Assembly (NCBI GenBank): GCA_944989445.1
Contig: CALYLW010000125.1
Coordinates: forward strand, 1,758,885-1,822,884
Direction of reading: 5' to 3'
Length of the DNA stretch: 64,000 nt
From: Ampullaceana balthica
Lineage: Eukaryota > Mollusca > Gastropoda > Lymnaeidae
The notes beneath the pieces were generated by a model. It searched no databases. It was not told the origin of the DNA and worked only from the letters and a program-made list of their open reading frames with translations. Below, one piece after another: positions 10,441 to 22,422 of the stretch (its first letter is position 1; every line of letters starts with the position of its first letter). A program made the translations under genes and the position numbers.

Positions 10441-12048
10441 CGCATGAAAAAGACCTGACAGGAAGTCTTTAAGAAATGAAAATAATTAGATGGAAACACA
10501 GATTTTTAAATAAATGCTTAGATTTTATTTACACATTGAAAAATATAATTCATATAATTATTTTACTTATTAGTAATTAACGTTAAAATGTGATTGAAGT
10601 GGACATTATTACTTTTAATTTGTCCCATTTCCAAGAATAAATATTGACATCATAAGAAAACTAGTAGCTATTATTTCTACTCTTAAAAAGATGAGTTTAT
10701 AAAATTTAAGAGGGAAAAAATATTGATCTTTGTATTTGATACCAGTAATTCTTCTTCAAAACCAATGATCTAACAAATTAAATTTATTTCCATGATATAA
10801 ATATAAGGTTTAATAAAAAAAGAGTTTTAAAAAGAAAAGGAGGGGGGGGGGAAATGTCAATAATTTATTTTCAAGTCTTTACGATTGTGAATAACTAAAT
10901 TGAACTAATTTTAAATTACTTTGTATGTCATTCAAAAAAATAGCATTATACTTTATATATCGAAACACGAATATATATTAACAATTTTAATTAAAACAAA
11001 AGTACAAAAATAGTACACCAAAAACGTATTTTATCACTCCATGAAACTATGAAGATGTCTGACAATGTGTTTTAGTGCTTCCAACAATTCATTAAAAAAA
11101 GAAGACGTATGTCTTCAAACAGAAATATTATATGTTAAGGTAATTTTATCTGCTAATAACTCTATACTATTCTGTTAGCCATGAACAAAGTATACACTGT
11201 TCAAAGAAATATTTTGCTGCACTTTTTATAATTAGCTTCTATTAGCAATGAAATTTTTCTTGGACTTTTGGTTGTAATCATAGAGGAAAAACATAAAATA
11301 AACTATATAAAGAATAATATTTCCAAACGCCACATATAGTAGTTAAATGTGGTGGGAAATGAAAATAAAATTGAATTACATATAAAAATGATTAATTTTA
11401 AGGTTAATAAAATTAATGTCCCTTGAGGTTTGTTGGTCCATGGACAAGTAAAAAATTCATGTTCAAATTATCCATTTATTGTGCTTTATTTCAACAAATT
11501 TTAACTGTTTCAAAAGCGGCATTGGCCATATGTCTGCACTGCCACACAGCTTTAAGGAAACATTGTGGTTAATCTGTATGTTTATTTATTGTTAGCTTGC
11601 TGTTATAAAATATGATCAAAATATAATATATTTGCAGATTATTCTATAAAAATATAAGTAGTTACTTTAAATAAAACATTAATAAAATACATAAAATCTA
11701 GACCCAAAAAATAATCACAGGTATCATTCATGTCTTAGATTTTATCAACACTGCAAATTACAGATTGTACAACTCCACCTGGTCATCTTCAGGCACAAAA
11801 CTATTTACACTTAAATTTTCTAAATTCTCAATTTTATTACCATTTTTATTGTGTAATATTTTATTTTTTAATAACTTCTTTGCCTTGATATTCCTCACAA
11901 ACATTGATATAATTAATATTTTCATGCTCATAAATTTTTGTATCTTCCTTATCATATATTTCCTTTTTCAAAAGAAACATCATTATAGTTTACATTAAGC
12001 TCGTTGTCTTCCACATCTCTTTGGTGAGGACTTACTCTTCTAACATTT
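10441..12048. other. AT-rich sequence; possible 3' UTR of the minus-strand gene near its right end
   Basis: No gene recognised. Minus-strand AATAAA polyadenylation signals occur at about 11850-11868, 180-200 bases beyond the stop of the candidate exon at 12049-12261. Two more minus frames (11758-11955 and 11952-12155) are lysine/asparagine-rich and may be chance frames or decayed coding sequence. Confidence 0.35.
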
Positions 12049-12261
12049 TCAATCTTCTGAATTCGGTCCTGTTCTAAATTCTTGCCAATTTTCACATTGT
12101 TTTGAGTTTTTTTTACTTCCTTTGATTTGCAGAGAGTAGCTTCTCTCTTTATCAATGGCCTTGGTGACCCTTAACATACCCAACTGACTTGCTCTCTCAG
12201 ATACTGTCAAAAGAACTTCCTCTGTTGTATCAGTGCCATTTTCTGCCACCTTCACTTTACA
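12049..12261 (-). CDS. Candidate terminal exon of an unrecognised host gene
   Basis: The minus strand has an acceptor-like TTATTATATGCAG followed by an open frame of 70 codons starting CKVKVAENGTDTTEEVLLTV and ending GPNSED-stop. The frame begins in phase 0, which matches the phase-0 donor of the exon at 15396-15512, so the two could be spliced across a 3.1 kb intron. That intron would contain, on the opposite strand, the gene relic at 13144-14778. A GTATGT donor-like site at about 12183 could instead end the exon early. I do not recognise the protein. RNA evidence would be needed; this is a modest-confidence call. Confidence 0.3.
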   Translation of the reverse strand, partial: CKVKVAENGTDTTEEVLLTVSERASQLGMLRVTKAIDKERSYSLQIKGSKKNSKQCENWQEFRTGPNSED

Positions 12262-12950
12262 CTGCATATAATAAAATAATTATGTTTACTTACATAGTAA
12301 GCTCAGAAGTCTTTGGATGGAATAGAAAGACAGCACATATAACTTGTATCATAATTATAATTCTATTATTGAATCAAATGCATTTGGAGAGCTCTGAAAT
12401 TTTTATATATTGGGTAAATCTTGATTAACATCAACCAATGTTATGTTAAAGGAAAACTTTGTGGGCGAAATTTCATCCATGAAGTGTCAGATCTGAGTAA
12501 AGCGCATTTATTGACACTGGGTAAGTAAATTCAAAATGGAAGATAAATGAGATGAGTTCTTCATTAAAAAAAAATATTTAAAAGCTTAATGAATGCCCTT
12601 TTTTGCAAATTGCCAATGAGCTAAAAATAGAATTATACTTAATTTATTTTTAAAATGAAAGCACATTGAACTCACTTAATAAATACCATGTTCATGTCTG
12701 AATCATTTCATATTTCACTATGTATCAAATTTTCAATTTTGTTCTGTTCCTGGGTTGAAAGTGTGTTTTCATAACCCGTTAGGTCTATAACAGAAAATAA
12801 ATCACTGTTATTCCAGAAAAACTTTGCTTCTGTGACCGGGAAAATGAAATTTGGAAAATCGCGTGTTTTCTAGAAAATTCTCAATTTGCTTTCAATGCCG
12901 AGCTTCTTCCCTGAACTGCTAGATTTGTCCAGATGTTTCTACAATCTCCT

Positions 12951-13053
12951 GGACACTCTAGAACGTTTAAGAGACTTCCAGAACTTTCAAGAAACCCTCA
13001 GAACTTCCTAGATCGTTCTTGAACGTTCCAAAAGTAGCTGTACAAGTATAAAT
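12951..13053 (+). promoter_or_regulatory. Heat-shock-element array plus TATA box
   Basis: From 12961 to 12993 seven consecutive 5 bp units alternate in orientation (GAA, TTT, GAG, TTC, GAA, TTC, GAA, each separated by two bases); the last four form a perfect TTCcaGAActTTCaaGAA. A second perfect trimer TTCttGAAcgTTC lies at 13016-13028, and a partial dimer at 13001-13008. TATAAAT follows at 13047-13053, 19 bases downstream. This is the layout of Hsp70-type promoters bound by heat shock factor trimers. The gene starts at 13144. Confidence 0.75.
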
Positions 13054-13143
13054 GCACAGGTGTCTCGAACCAAGATTCCAACTGGTGTTATTGCAGACTG
13101 AAACGACAATGATTCGTATTTGAAGAGAAGTTATTTATTTGAT

Positions 13144-14778
13144 ATGGCATCAATAGTTTGTTTGCATCCAGCTGATTCATTCTGCTATGTGTGCGGACAA
13201 TTCATAAAGACAAGAGCGAAAAAGTATTCCGTGGAAGCAAGTCGTATAATGTGCGAGGCCTACAAGGCATACTTTGACGTACCGGTCGGGGACCAAGACA
13301 AATCTTGTGCACAGCATTACACATGCCAATATTGCAAGAAAACACTTGAAGGTAAACTGAACAATTGCTTCTCGCTCAGATGTGTTTTAATTTATTTTTA
13401 TAAAATTTTAATGCTTTAGATCTAGTTCATTTCAAAGAGTTGTAATTTACAAAGTTTTGTCATAAGTCGTGTACTGTAGGCAAATGCGTTCCATCTTGAA
13501 ATCGTTACATATTTTGAAATTACCTGCCCTCAAATTATAAACATTCTTATTTATTGTTATGTGCTATGTTACAGGTTGGTACAGAGGAGAGAAGCGAGCA
13601 ATGACGTTTGCTGTCCCTCGAATTTGGCGAAAGCCGACGGACCACTCAAGAAACTGCAACTTCTGCATGGTAAACCCGAAAAATCGTCGCATTTGCAAAA
13701 ATGCCCCTCAGATCGTTTATCCGGACATACCTTCTTCCATCGTCCCAGTACCACACAGCCCCAATCTGCCAGTTCATACTCCTCCAAGGCGGCATCGGCC
13801 GTCTTTAGGAGACAGCAGCAAGTCAGATAGCAAGGCAGATACTGGAGATATGGACTACGATTCCGCAGATGAAGTTGGGGATAGGAAGCAGTACTTCCCT
13901 AACCAGAAAGATGTGAACGATTTAATTAGGGACATCAGGCTTACAAAATCGAATGCTGAGATTCTGATATTCAGGCTCAAACAGCGGAAATTGGTTGATA
14001 ATAGCATACAAGTCACAGATGAGAGGAAGCGGCATCAAAGATTCTCCAAATTCTTCAGTCAGCATGATGGGCTGTGCTGCTGCAATGATGTTGCCGGTCT
14101 ATTCCAGGCTATAGATATCGCGTGTAATCCTATTGAATGGCGCTCATTCGTAGACAGTACTTCCTGGAGCCTCAAACCTGTGTTGCTTCACAATAGAAAC
14201 AACTACCCGTCTCTCCCGATGGCCCAATCTGTGCATCTAAAAGAGGACTAAACCAGTGTCAACATGTTGCTGAGTGCATTAATGTATGACGACTATGGAT
14301 GGGAGGTCATCGTTGACTTCAAGATAGTATCATTCCTCAAGGGCCTTCAAGGAGGTTTTACGAAATTTCCTTGTTTCCTCTGTCAATTTGTCACTGCTGT
14401 TGACAAGGAGTCAACAGCATTTCAATACCTCCAAGATGTTTTTCCTAAGCTGTCCGAGGCTAAGGTCAGGGCTGGTATATTCGTCGGACCACAGATCAAG
14501 AAGATCATAGAATGTGAGGATTTTGCAAAGCTGTTTAACAGGTTGGAGAGAGCGGCTTGAAGCAGTTTCGTTGCAGTTGTTCAAGGCTTCCTAGGTAATT
14601 AAAAAGCTGAAAACTATGTGGAGTTGGTGCAGACTCTCATAAAGAATTACGCCAAAATGGGATTCATAATGTATCTGCAAAGTATAATGAAAACATGATG
14701 GGGGACTACATTTTGGGGCTACCTAGAGAGAGTGATTCACAGTAAAATCATAAATCTAGAAAATCTACACATTTTCTA
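13144..14778 (+). pseudogene. Two-exon gene relic of a multicopy invertebrate protein family of unknown function
   Basis: Exon 1 (13144-13351) starts MASIVCLHPADSFCYVCGQF and ends CQYCKKTLE; the intron is 13352-13574 (GTAAAC...TTACAG). Exon 2 continues GWYRGEKRAMTFAVPRIWRK and ENVKS-type text through LIRDIRLTKSNAEI and FFSQHDGLCCCNDV. Paired cysteines (CYVC, CQYC, CNFC) suggest metal binding near the N-terminus. I recall this family as a repeated, uncharacterised protein in arthropod and mollusc genomes; that is memory, not a search. Damage: an in-frame TAA at 14249-14251, an apparent in-frame deletion after GGFTKFPCFLC (about 14383), a stop at 14558-14560, and frameshifts with a large deletion before the tail (about 14650-14778). 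The retained intron argues against a processed copy. The start is chosen because it follows the TATA/HSE promoter and fits the family start. Confidence 0.7.
13352..13574 (+). other. GT-AG intron of the gene relic
   Basis: Donor G|GTAAACTG at 13351/13352 and acceptor GTTACAG|GTTGG at 13574/13575. Joining them restores the uninterrupted frame LEG-WYRGE, splitting the glycine codon after its first base. Confidence 0.8.
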
Positions 14779-15395
14779 ACCTTGTTGAGAGGTTTCCGAC
14801 GGTGTTTGTCTATTCCTTGTGTAATTTTTGTTTTTACCTGATCATAATGACTAAAATGAAAAAAAAATCGATATATTTTCAAAACAAAAAGTTTTTTCGT
14901 GTTTTTGTCGTGCAAGCAAAGTTTGTACTTAATGAAGTCATTTGTTCACATACTTTAGACATAAGCAATTGACATATAACACTAACACTTGGAAGCCAGG
15001 AACAAAAACTGTGTTAAATAGTGAAATATTTAATGCTTAAAAAATTATATAAGAATGGTTATGAAAAGAGTGTAAGAGATACAATTTGTTTTTTTATTGC
15101 ACTACATTCAATGAAAAATTAAGTTTTATAATTATCTTACAAGTATCTTAAAATGCTTTGGTTTATTCCTTAAAAGTAGTTTTACAAAGATTTGAGTAAA
15201 CTGTTCAGATTTCTTAATATTTTATTACAATCTTCACGAAAAAAACATAATAAGATTGCTTCATTGTGACAAATCTATAGCTACATTATTATAAGTCAAT
15301 AGACAAATGTTAAATTTTATAAGCTACATTTTAACCAAAAAAATTTAATCTGATTTATTTTATCATACACAGGTATTTTACCAGCTACAACTTAC
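14779..15395. other. AT-rich, probable intron of the minus-strand gene
   Basis: No gene or element termini recognised. If the two minus-strand exons belong together this lies within their intron. Confidence 0.4.
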
Positions 15396-15512
15396 CAGTT
15401 CCTTTCTTCTCCAGTCAGTCCCCAGCTGAATTAGTCTCTCTGCAATAGTTTCTTTAACTGACTCCACGGCGACAAATACCAAGTCTCTATACTCAGACAT
15501 CAATGGGGTTAG
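15396..15512 (-). CDS. Internal exon of an unrecognised host gene
   Basis: The minus strand shows a strong acceptor (GTTATTTTCAG) and a consensus donor (CTG|GTAAGTTG) bounding exactly 117 bp, 39 codons, phase 0 at both ends. Only one of the three frames is open. It encodes LTPLMSEYRDLVFVAVESVK followed by ETIAERLIQLGTDWRRKEL, an amphipathic helical-looking segment with normal residue composition, unlike the AT-rich chance frames around it. No transposon signature is present. I do not recognise the protein. It may connect to 12049-12261; upstream exons were not identified. Confidence 0.5.
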
Positions 15513-16954
15513 CTGAAAATAACAATTTCAACTATCACATTTATTTTGTCAGAAGAAGATACACTCTCATTTAACTATCACCAAACATGTAAAAATTGAA
15601 AATATTATATCAATAACCATATTTATTTGAAGAAGACAGTGGGGACCTGTAGTAGCTTCACAGAATAAATCCTGTTTTAAATACATTTTTTAATTAGATT
15701 AAAATATTATTTCATTTAAATTAAATTTTAAAAAATATATGTGTAAGTCTCTTAACACATTAATTACAAAGAAAATATGTGCTTACAACTTTTGAGAAGT
15801 CTACTATAGGGTTTATAAATTAGTAAATGGCTTTCTCAAGGTGTTTCACTTGCATGTCTTTGTATCTGATCATGAGACACAGCTCTTAATACTTAAAAAT
15901 GAAGCAAAAATTCCACAGGTCAACTTTCAATCATAAAATTGTGCATAAAATGCACGCAAAATGCATTCAATTTTAATTAAAGTTTTTTTCTTTTTAAAAC
16001 TTATGAAGAGTTGGCATAATGTGTATTTAAGAAAATTAATACTAAAACATTTTGTATATACACACATACAAAACATTGGCAGGTATAGAAGATTATTAGA
16101 ATGTATTCATAAAAGGGAAAAATTAAACAGATAGTACAGTACATAAACATTTCTAGTTCCTTAATTACAAAACTAAGGCAAATAAATATTTTGGTAAAAT
16201 CCAAGCTCATAATTTTATTGTAAAATCTAAGTAAGATAAACAGCACACCATAATTTTATTTCTTTTCCTATCTGAAATTAATCATGTAATTTTATTTCAT
16301 GAAAGTTAAGTTTTCTCATTTTTACTTTACAACACAAGCTAGTTGTTTATTCATGCCTTCTTGTTTACATATGAACGTCTATTAATACATGGAAAAAGTA
16401 TGCAAGTAACAAATAATTGTTAATAAGCTGGAAAAAAAATATTAGAAATATTTTCTTAAATTTTAATCTATTTTAATCAATCAAATCAAAGTTAACCGAT
16501 TACAATTTTTTTAACGATTAATCGATTAATTAATCGTTAATTTCTACAGTCTTACTATGTTGATAGGAAACGAAAGTTTTATTTTCTATATTATCTATTA
16601 CATAAGCTCCATCGGTACAGAAAATTATTGCGTTCTATGCTTATACATATTTTCTGTAATAAGTCAATGGACAAATTTTACATTAAATTAAACATATATT
16701 TAAGATCCTTATACTTCTTTTAAGTTAATCTGAAACCAATTATTTTTGCAAACCTAGCAGAACTTATTAAATAATTTGAAATGTTTACATAATTATATTA
16801 TCTTTAACATTTATATCAATAGTTGGCTGATCCAGCAATACTTTTTGGTTTCCAATTTTCCATAAACGGCTGATCTTCCACCCTGAATGGCCAAAAAAGT
16901 ATTATTTGAAATATTTTAATGCAGCAATGATAAAAATAGAACGGGTATATTTAT
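15513..16954. other. AT-rich sequence with an ATTAAT-palindrome repeat
   Basis: No coding region recognised. Around 16495-16550 is the motif TTAACGATTAATCGATTAATT, also found near 22440-22495, 23455-23515 and 28810-28880. Near 16836-16905 CAATACTTTTTGG and CCAAAAAAGTATT form a short inverted pair. Confidence 0.5.
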
Positions 16955-17660
16955 TGACAAAAAAGGGGGAGGCCTCTACGGGGCTCGGCGGATGAGTAGG
17001 TTCGCGGGGCACGGACCTTACCGCGACTCGGCGACCTGAAACCAACATCTCCCGGCAGGCAATGCCAAAGACCGACATGTTAGGTGTTAGGTGCTAGTCA
17101 CATATGATTACAGTCGCTGTACGGATCTTAGACAAAGCATCTTAAATGCATTGTCGATGATGAAAACCAAAGTACCCGTTGAGGGTCGGGTAAATCCGAA
17201 GCGACCGTTTCGTCCCCCTCAATTTTACTGGCAACGCCAATGAGCGTAGCCGGTTTAGGGCCAGGAGCGCCAGTACGGATTAGCAAAAGGAACCACGAAG
17301 AACACAGCGGACGCCAGCTCTGAGGAAACCTTCCAGTGGGGGTTGCACCCTAGGTAGGTCATTGATGATGATCCCCCGCATAGCGGCGGTCCTAACCATT
17401 GAGACTCGTATGCTTTGCCGGTGTGGTGTCAAAGTGGTAGCGGGTCAGAGTAAGGCAATTCCACCCCTCCTTGTGAGGCCAACTTAGTGGGAGGCATCTT
17501 CGACTTTCTGTCCTGTATGCCCAGGTGGCCGCTTCAGAAACGGCCACTCCGGGGGGGGGGTTTCCCAGCTGTCACGTCCTTTTCTGGGGGAGGGGGCCAG
17601 ATAGCTGGGAGGGTCTTCCAGGAAGACCCATGAAGAGCACTAGGCTCGGGGCTTCTGATT
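16955..17660 (+). mobile_element. GC-rich fragment, probable 5' region of a LINE
   Basis: A sharply bounded GC-rich island of ~700 bp in AT-rich DNA, with phrases such as GACTCGGCGACCTGAAACC and CATCTCCCGGCAGGC that I associate with the 5' leader of endonuclease-RT LINEs like the one at 8228. It ends near ATGAAGAGCACTAGGCTCGG, which would be the start of the coding part. No long open frame is present. The assignment rests on memory of such leaders and is uncertain. Confidence 0.4.
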
Positions 17661-18787
17661 TTCTTCCACATGTAGGATAATTGACAAAAATACCTTATTT
17701 AAAATGTCAATATTCAATTTGTTTGACTAAAAAAGAGTCATATTAATGTGCTTAAAATTTTCACAAGTTATGACAATAACAAGTTAATTATTTTTTTATA
17801 AAAAAATTAAGGTAAATTACGAGAGATTGGTTCTATTAATATCTTAGGACCTACTCACTTTATCTCTTGATATTTATTAACAATTTTGGTCTGTTGCAAG
17901 TATAAAATATTTTATACACATCATCAACTTATCAGTGCAGAACACCATACTAAAATCTCTTTACCTGATTCTAGAAAAAAATATTTTTATCATAATTAAT
18001 ATGACATAAGATGTAAATAAGCAGGCATGATAATTAATTTGAAAATTAAAAGCAAAATAAACGTTTAATTAAATATATGAAGTTTATAAAATTATCAAAA
18101 CAGTCACATGTTAATGATTGTTATGTTCTACTTAATGTTTTCTTTAAGTCACTTTATGAATAAACGTTTTAAATATATGTATTTGACTAAAGCTTTTACA
18201 AATAAATTTTTCTACAAGAAAGACTAATTTTATTCCAGATACAATCATAAATATTCAGCATTGAACATAATGATTTAAAAAAGAGTATGTATATTATGAG
18301 AGTCATGTCTAATACAGACTTGTTTTGGTCAATAGAGTATTCCCTTTCCTACACAAGTTGAAACATTTTACTGTAATTTCTGATTTTTTTAAATCACGTA
18401 CACGTACACGCCCACAGTCACAGTGCACACTAACTCCATTGTCTTATAAGACTAATGTAGAACACAAAGAAACAAAACAAAAACAACAATGTACTTGCAT
18501 GAAATATGGTAACACATTGAGTAAATTTTACAGCCTCCTAAGTCTCATTACCACTTGCATAGATAAAAGATTCTTGATACAGAATATTTAACAATAGTTA
18601 TCAATAATTACCAAAGGAAACATACTTATATATCAAAAGATATTAAGAAAAATTTTTAAACAAATCAATTTATAAAGAAATGTTTAATTTTTTTTTCCTT
18701 TTGCAAGAAAAAAATTCTTTATAAACATCAAAAGAAACGCATTTGCTATAAATAATATAAAAGCCCAGGTCACTCATTCTTTAACGC
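17661..18787. other. AT-rich sequence without recognised feature
   Basis: No gene, RNA or transposon terminus was recognised. The 88-codon frame at 18325-18591 has no family features that I can see. Confidence 0.6.
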
Positions 18788-19040
18788 TAAGGGACATAAT
18801 CAGCATAAATTTTAAATTAAAAAAAATATAGACGTAAAATCAAAATCATTTTGGTTTCGAGATTAACAGAGCGTTTGGCGTTTCTCGCCGTAAAGTATTA
18901 TATGACGTCTTTGTTTGAGCTTATATTTTAATTTTATAAAAGTGAAAAGTTTTAAAAAGAGCCATTAATAGTTTGGCTGACGTTAACAATAAGGGACATA
19001 ATCAGCATATTCTCAATATTTATGCTGATTATGTCCCTTA
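18788..19040. mobile_element. Foldback/MITE-like element with 20 bp inverted ends
   Basis: TAAGGGACATAATCAGCATA occurs at 18788-18807 and 18990-19009, and inverted at 19021-19040. The last two form a near-perfect hairpin with an 11-base loop. A direct repeat TTAATAGTTTGGCTGACGTT flanks the inner hairpin (18965-18984 and 19039-19058). The outer pair could be a MITE of ~253 bp, possibly with TA target sites. Confidence 0.6.
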
Positions 19041-19832
19041 ATAGTTTGGCTGACGTTCAGCGCGTGCAGCATTTTTAATGACTGACGGACACACTGACTC
19101 GAACGCATGCCATAACATTCACGTAAGTTACTTGGGCTTTTGAAAAAGTGGGTGCCGTATGCGCCCCAGAACAACCTAGTCTATAATATAAAAATATTAA
19201 AAGAAAGTATTTTTTAAAAATCAATTGAGAAGAAACATAGCGCAGGCTTTATTATTCATGGCTTAAAATATTCTTTTTTTTAGTTGTGTTATTCTCGTAA
19301 AATAAAAATTGTTCCGTTATAAAAAAAAATTTAAATAGACATGTGTACTATAAATATATAGATATTTTTAAAATACATGTCACATAAAAATTATTAATTT
19401 TTAAGCTTATTTTAATTTCAATCAGGAGGCTGTCATATCTCATGACTGTTAACCTCTCCAACTCATTCATATCTGACTAACTAATGATCTTAACATAAAC
19501 CTTTTTGAATGAATAGAAATAAAAATTGAGACACACAATTTCATCAGACATATAACTTCTTTTTATGTGTTTCCCATTCCCATATAAGATTTTTTTGAAT
19601 TGAGCTTTTAATAATTTATCAGCAAATTACAGCATATTACCGATGTTCACAAAAATAACTGCAGAAAAGCACAGAAAGGATTGAAATCAAACACAGATTG
19701 CTGAGCCACTTGACATTAAGTTAGCAAACATAAACCAAACTGCATTTACTTTATTCTGTAAGGTTAACTTTAATATTTTAGGAAGTTCATTGGATTTTTA
19801 TATTTGGTCTAGACTCTCTGATTCATATATAA
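19041..19832. other. AT-rich sequence without recognised feature
   Basis: Apart from the repeat edge at 19041-19062, nothing identifiable was seen up to the Helitron B terminus. Confidence 0.55.
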
Positions 19833-22311
19833 CTAGAAATATACCCGCTCTTTGTAGCGGGAGTGTGATGACCCTTTTCCCCAAGTATTAGTTGCAGGTT
19901 ATTAATATTTTTATTTGCCAAGTTAAATTTCGGATTCATCTATTAGTTTAAATCTTATGGGACACAGAGATATGCCATTTTAAGGGAACAAAATTAAATA
20001 TAATTAAATATATTTAAGAAAAAAAAGAGAGAGAAAATAAAACAAACACACACAATTATTTAATTTTTACCATTTTACCGCGTGACTTGTTTTCACTCAA
20101 TACAGTGCCTTTTAAAATTACCTTACTTTTTAAAAGATATGATTTATTAAATAAAGAATCTTGACGACGATATTAACTAAATTTACTATTTCATTCCCAC
20201 TTGTACTAAATAAAAATTACTGATAGATTTTCCGAAAGATTTCTACCACGCACGTCACTCAAAAATTTCATATATAATTACGACACTGCATCGTACCACA
20301 ATTGTAAGTAATACAATATTTGTAACCACGATATGAGATAAATGACATATGGCACTATCCCATAAAAAGGCAAAAGCTACATAACTCATAGCGCCAATAA
20401 AATAAATTATAAATGTACTTTCTAAAATAATTTTTAAAAAAACAACAAAAGCAGTCGTATCAAAATGATATCAAGAAAATGTGCACACAATATTTACACA
20501 GTAAAAGATTATAGAAAGCTGGCCACATAAAATAAAATCTTGTTATAAATAAAAAGTACTCGTCCAAAATAACTCTTCCGTTTAACGTATTCATAGTTGT
20601 TTTAAGAGGGAAATAATATTTAAAAAATTTCATGTCTCTATATTTACGATTTATATTTACGGTTTTTATACAATGTGTATAATTTTAAAAAGGAATCTTT
20701 TTTTTTGTTCCCTATTTCTGATAAGGCATCATATTTTGTAAATTATATACAATACACACACACACACCAGATTTTGTTTCTGAAAAAAATATATATCCAC
20801 ATTAAAAAAAAGATGCAACCGTCTGCTAATAAGCGCATCTGAAAAATGTTTAAAAAGCAACATTAGAAATGGCCTATGTTATTCCGACTTCAAAAGAAAT
20901 GAACATAAAATGTTCAATTCGAAATTCATATTAATTAAGCGTTTTCAGGATCACTTTATTAAATTTAGTGAACTTCTGTTAATACGTTCGGTAGCGAAAG
21001 TTTATAATGTATAGTGTATATATAGCTTATGTAAACATTATTAAAGTTTATGTTTTTTTGACATAGGTCATCGCTTTCAACATAAAATAAACTCGGTACA
21101 TCTATGTTTTTTAAAATTAAATTTCGAATTATGAATTATATTTTTAAAAATCGCAATTTCATTCGCACATGTAAAATATTAATACAATACATCGTAGAAA
21201 AAATATCATATACCCTTACGACACTGCACCGTAACACAATAGTAAATAAAACAATATTTGCAAAAGCAAATGAGATAAAACTAATATGGCACGACCCCCC
21301 TCAAAGACAAAATATACTTAAACTATAGCACCAATAAAGTAAATTATAAATTTTATATATGAAATGTACTTTCTAAAATACTTGAAAGAAACTAAAGCAG
21401 TCGTATTAAAAAGAATTCAATAAAACATGCGCACCGTATTTAGACAATAATAATAAATGGTTATAGAAATATTAAGGCTTAATAATAATAAAAGTCTGCT
21501 CATAACAACTAACCAAAAATAACTCTACTTTTGTAATCATCAATATACATAATTCCCGTTGTCTGTATGTATGTATGTATAGATGAAACGGATATGACGT
21601 CATATAATATTTTTAGGTTATGTTAGGTGGCGCAGCGATCGATTTTGTATAAAAATATTAAATGACGTCATTGTTATATGCTTATATTTTAATTTTGAAT
21701 AGGCAACGATGTAAAAATAGGATTTGAGGATTTATAATTATTATAATTTACTTTGTGTACATTTCAGCAAGTTTAATATTTCGTATTTATCAAACACGGA
21801 TAAGTTACTTATGTTAATTATATATATTGATTCCCGTTGTCTGTAAGGATTGTATAAAAATATTAAACGATGTCATTGTTTATGCTTATATATTAATTTT
21901 TTAAAAGAAGCGTACACAAAAATGTGCGCACCGTAATTAGACAATATACTATTTTTTGAATGCGCACTGCTAAAAATAAAGTATTTGGGGAAAAAAAAAC
22001 TTCACAAAAAATAACTCGCTTTGAACGGAAGTTTAACGTCCACGTAAAGTTGTTCAATATAGAAATGAGGTTAAATTTTTCATTCCTTGTCTCTGTATTT
22101 TCTGATTATTTAATTTACGCCATTCGGGGAAAAAGGGACAATTACGAAAACTATCTTAAAACCATCTTCAGGGTCAAAGGAACCGTCCTGCCAAATTTGG
22201 TCCCCGTCCGTCATTTGGTTTTTTCCCTGGCTATCTAACAGAAAGTTGAAAAGTGAAACATGCAAACAAACAAACAAAGATACAAACACCAACTGAACTT
22301 TATATATTAGA
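19833..22311 (-). mobile_element. Non-autonomous Helitron (family B), copy 1
   Basis: Minus-strand 5' end TCTAATATATAAAGTTCAG at 22311, preceded by A. The 3' end is CTAG at 19836-19833, followed by T, with a clear hairpin CCCGCT-acaaag-AGCGGG seven bases before the CTAG. Length 2479 bp. No transposase frame. The interior has repeated phrases such as GTGCGCACCGTA and ATTAGACAATA. Much of it (20560-22311) is shared with 41240-43523. Confidence 0.75.
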
Positions 22312-22333
22312 TAGGAAAATCATAAAACTCATA

Positions 22334-22334
<1 letters not shown>

Positions 22335-22413
<79 letters not shown>

Positions 22414-22422
22414 TATATATAA
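22335..22422. repeat. (AT)n microsatellite
   Basis: Long TA tract just outside the 5' end of Helitron B copy 1. A shorter tract (23408-23440) is at the equivalent place in the duplicate. Confidence 0.95.

Noticed and set aside
11758..12155. Two lysine-rich minus-strand proteins
   Set aside because: Not in phase with the better supported exon, no splice support, and AT-rich composition predicts such frames by chance.
18325..18591. 88-codon gene
   Set aside because: No motif, no neighbouring splice or promoter signal, composition of a chance frame.
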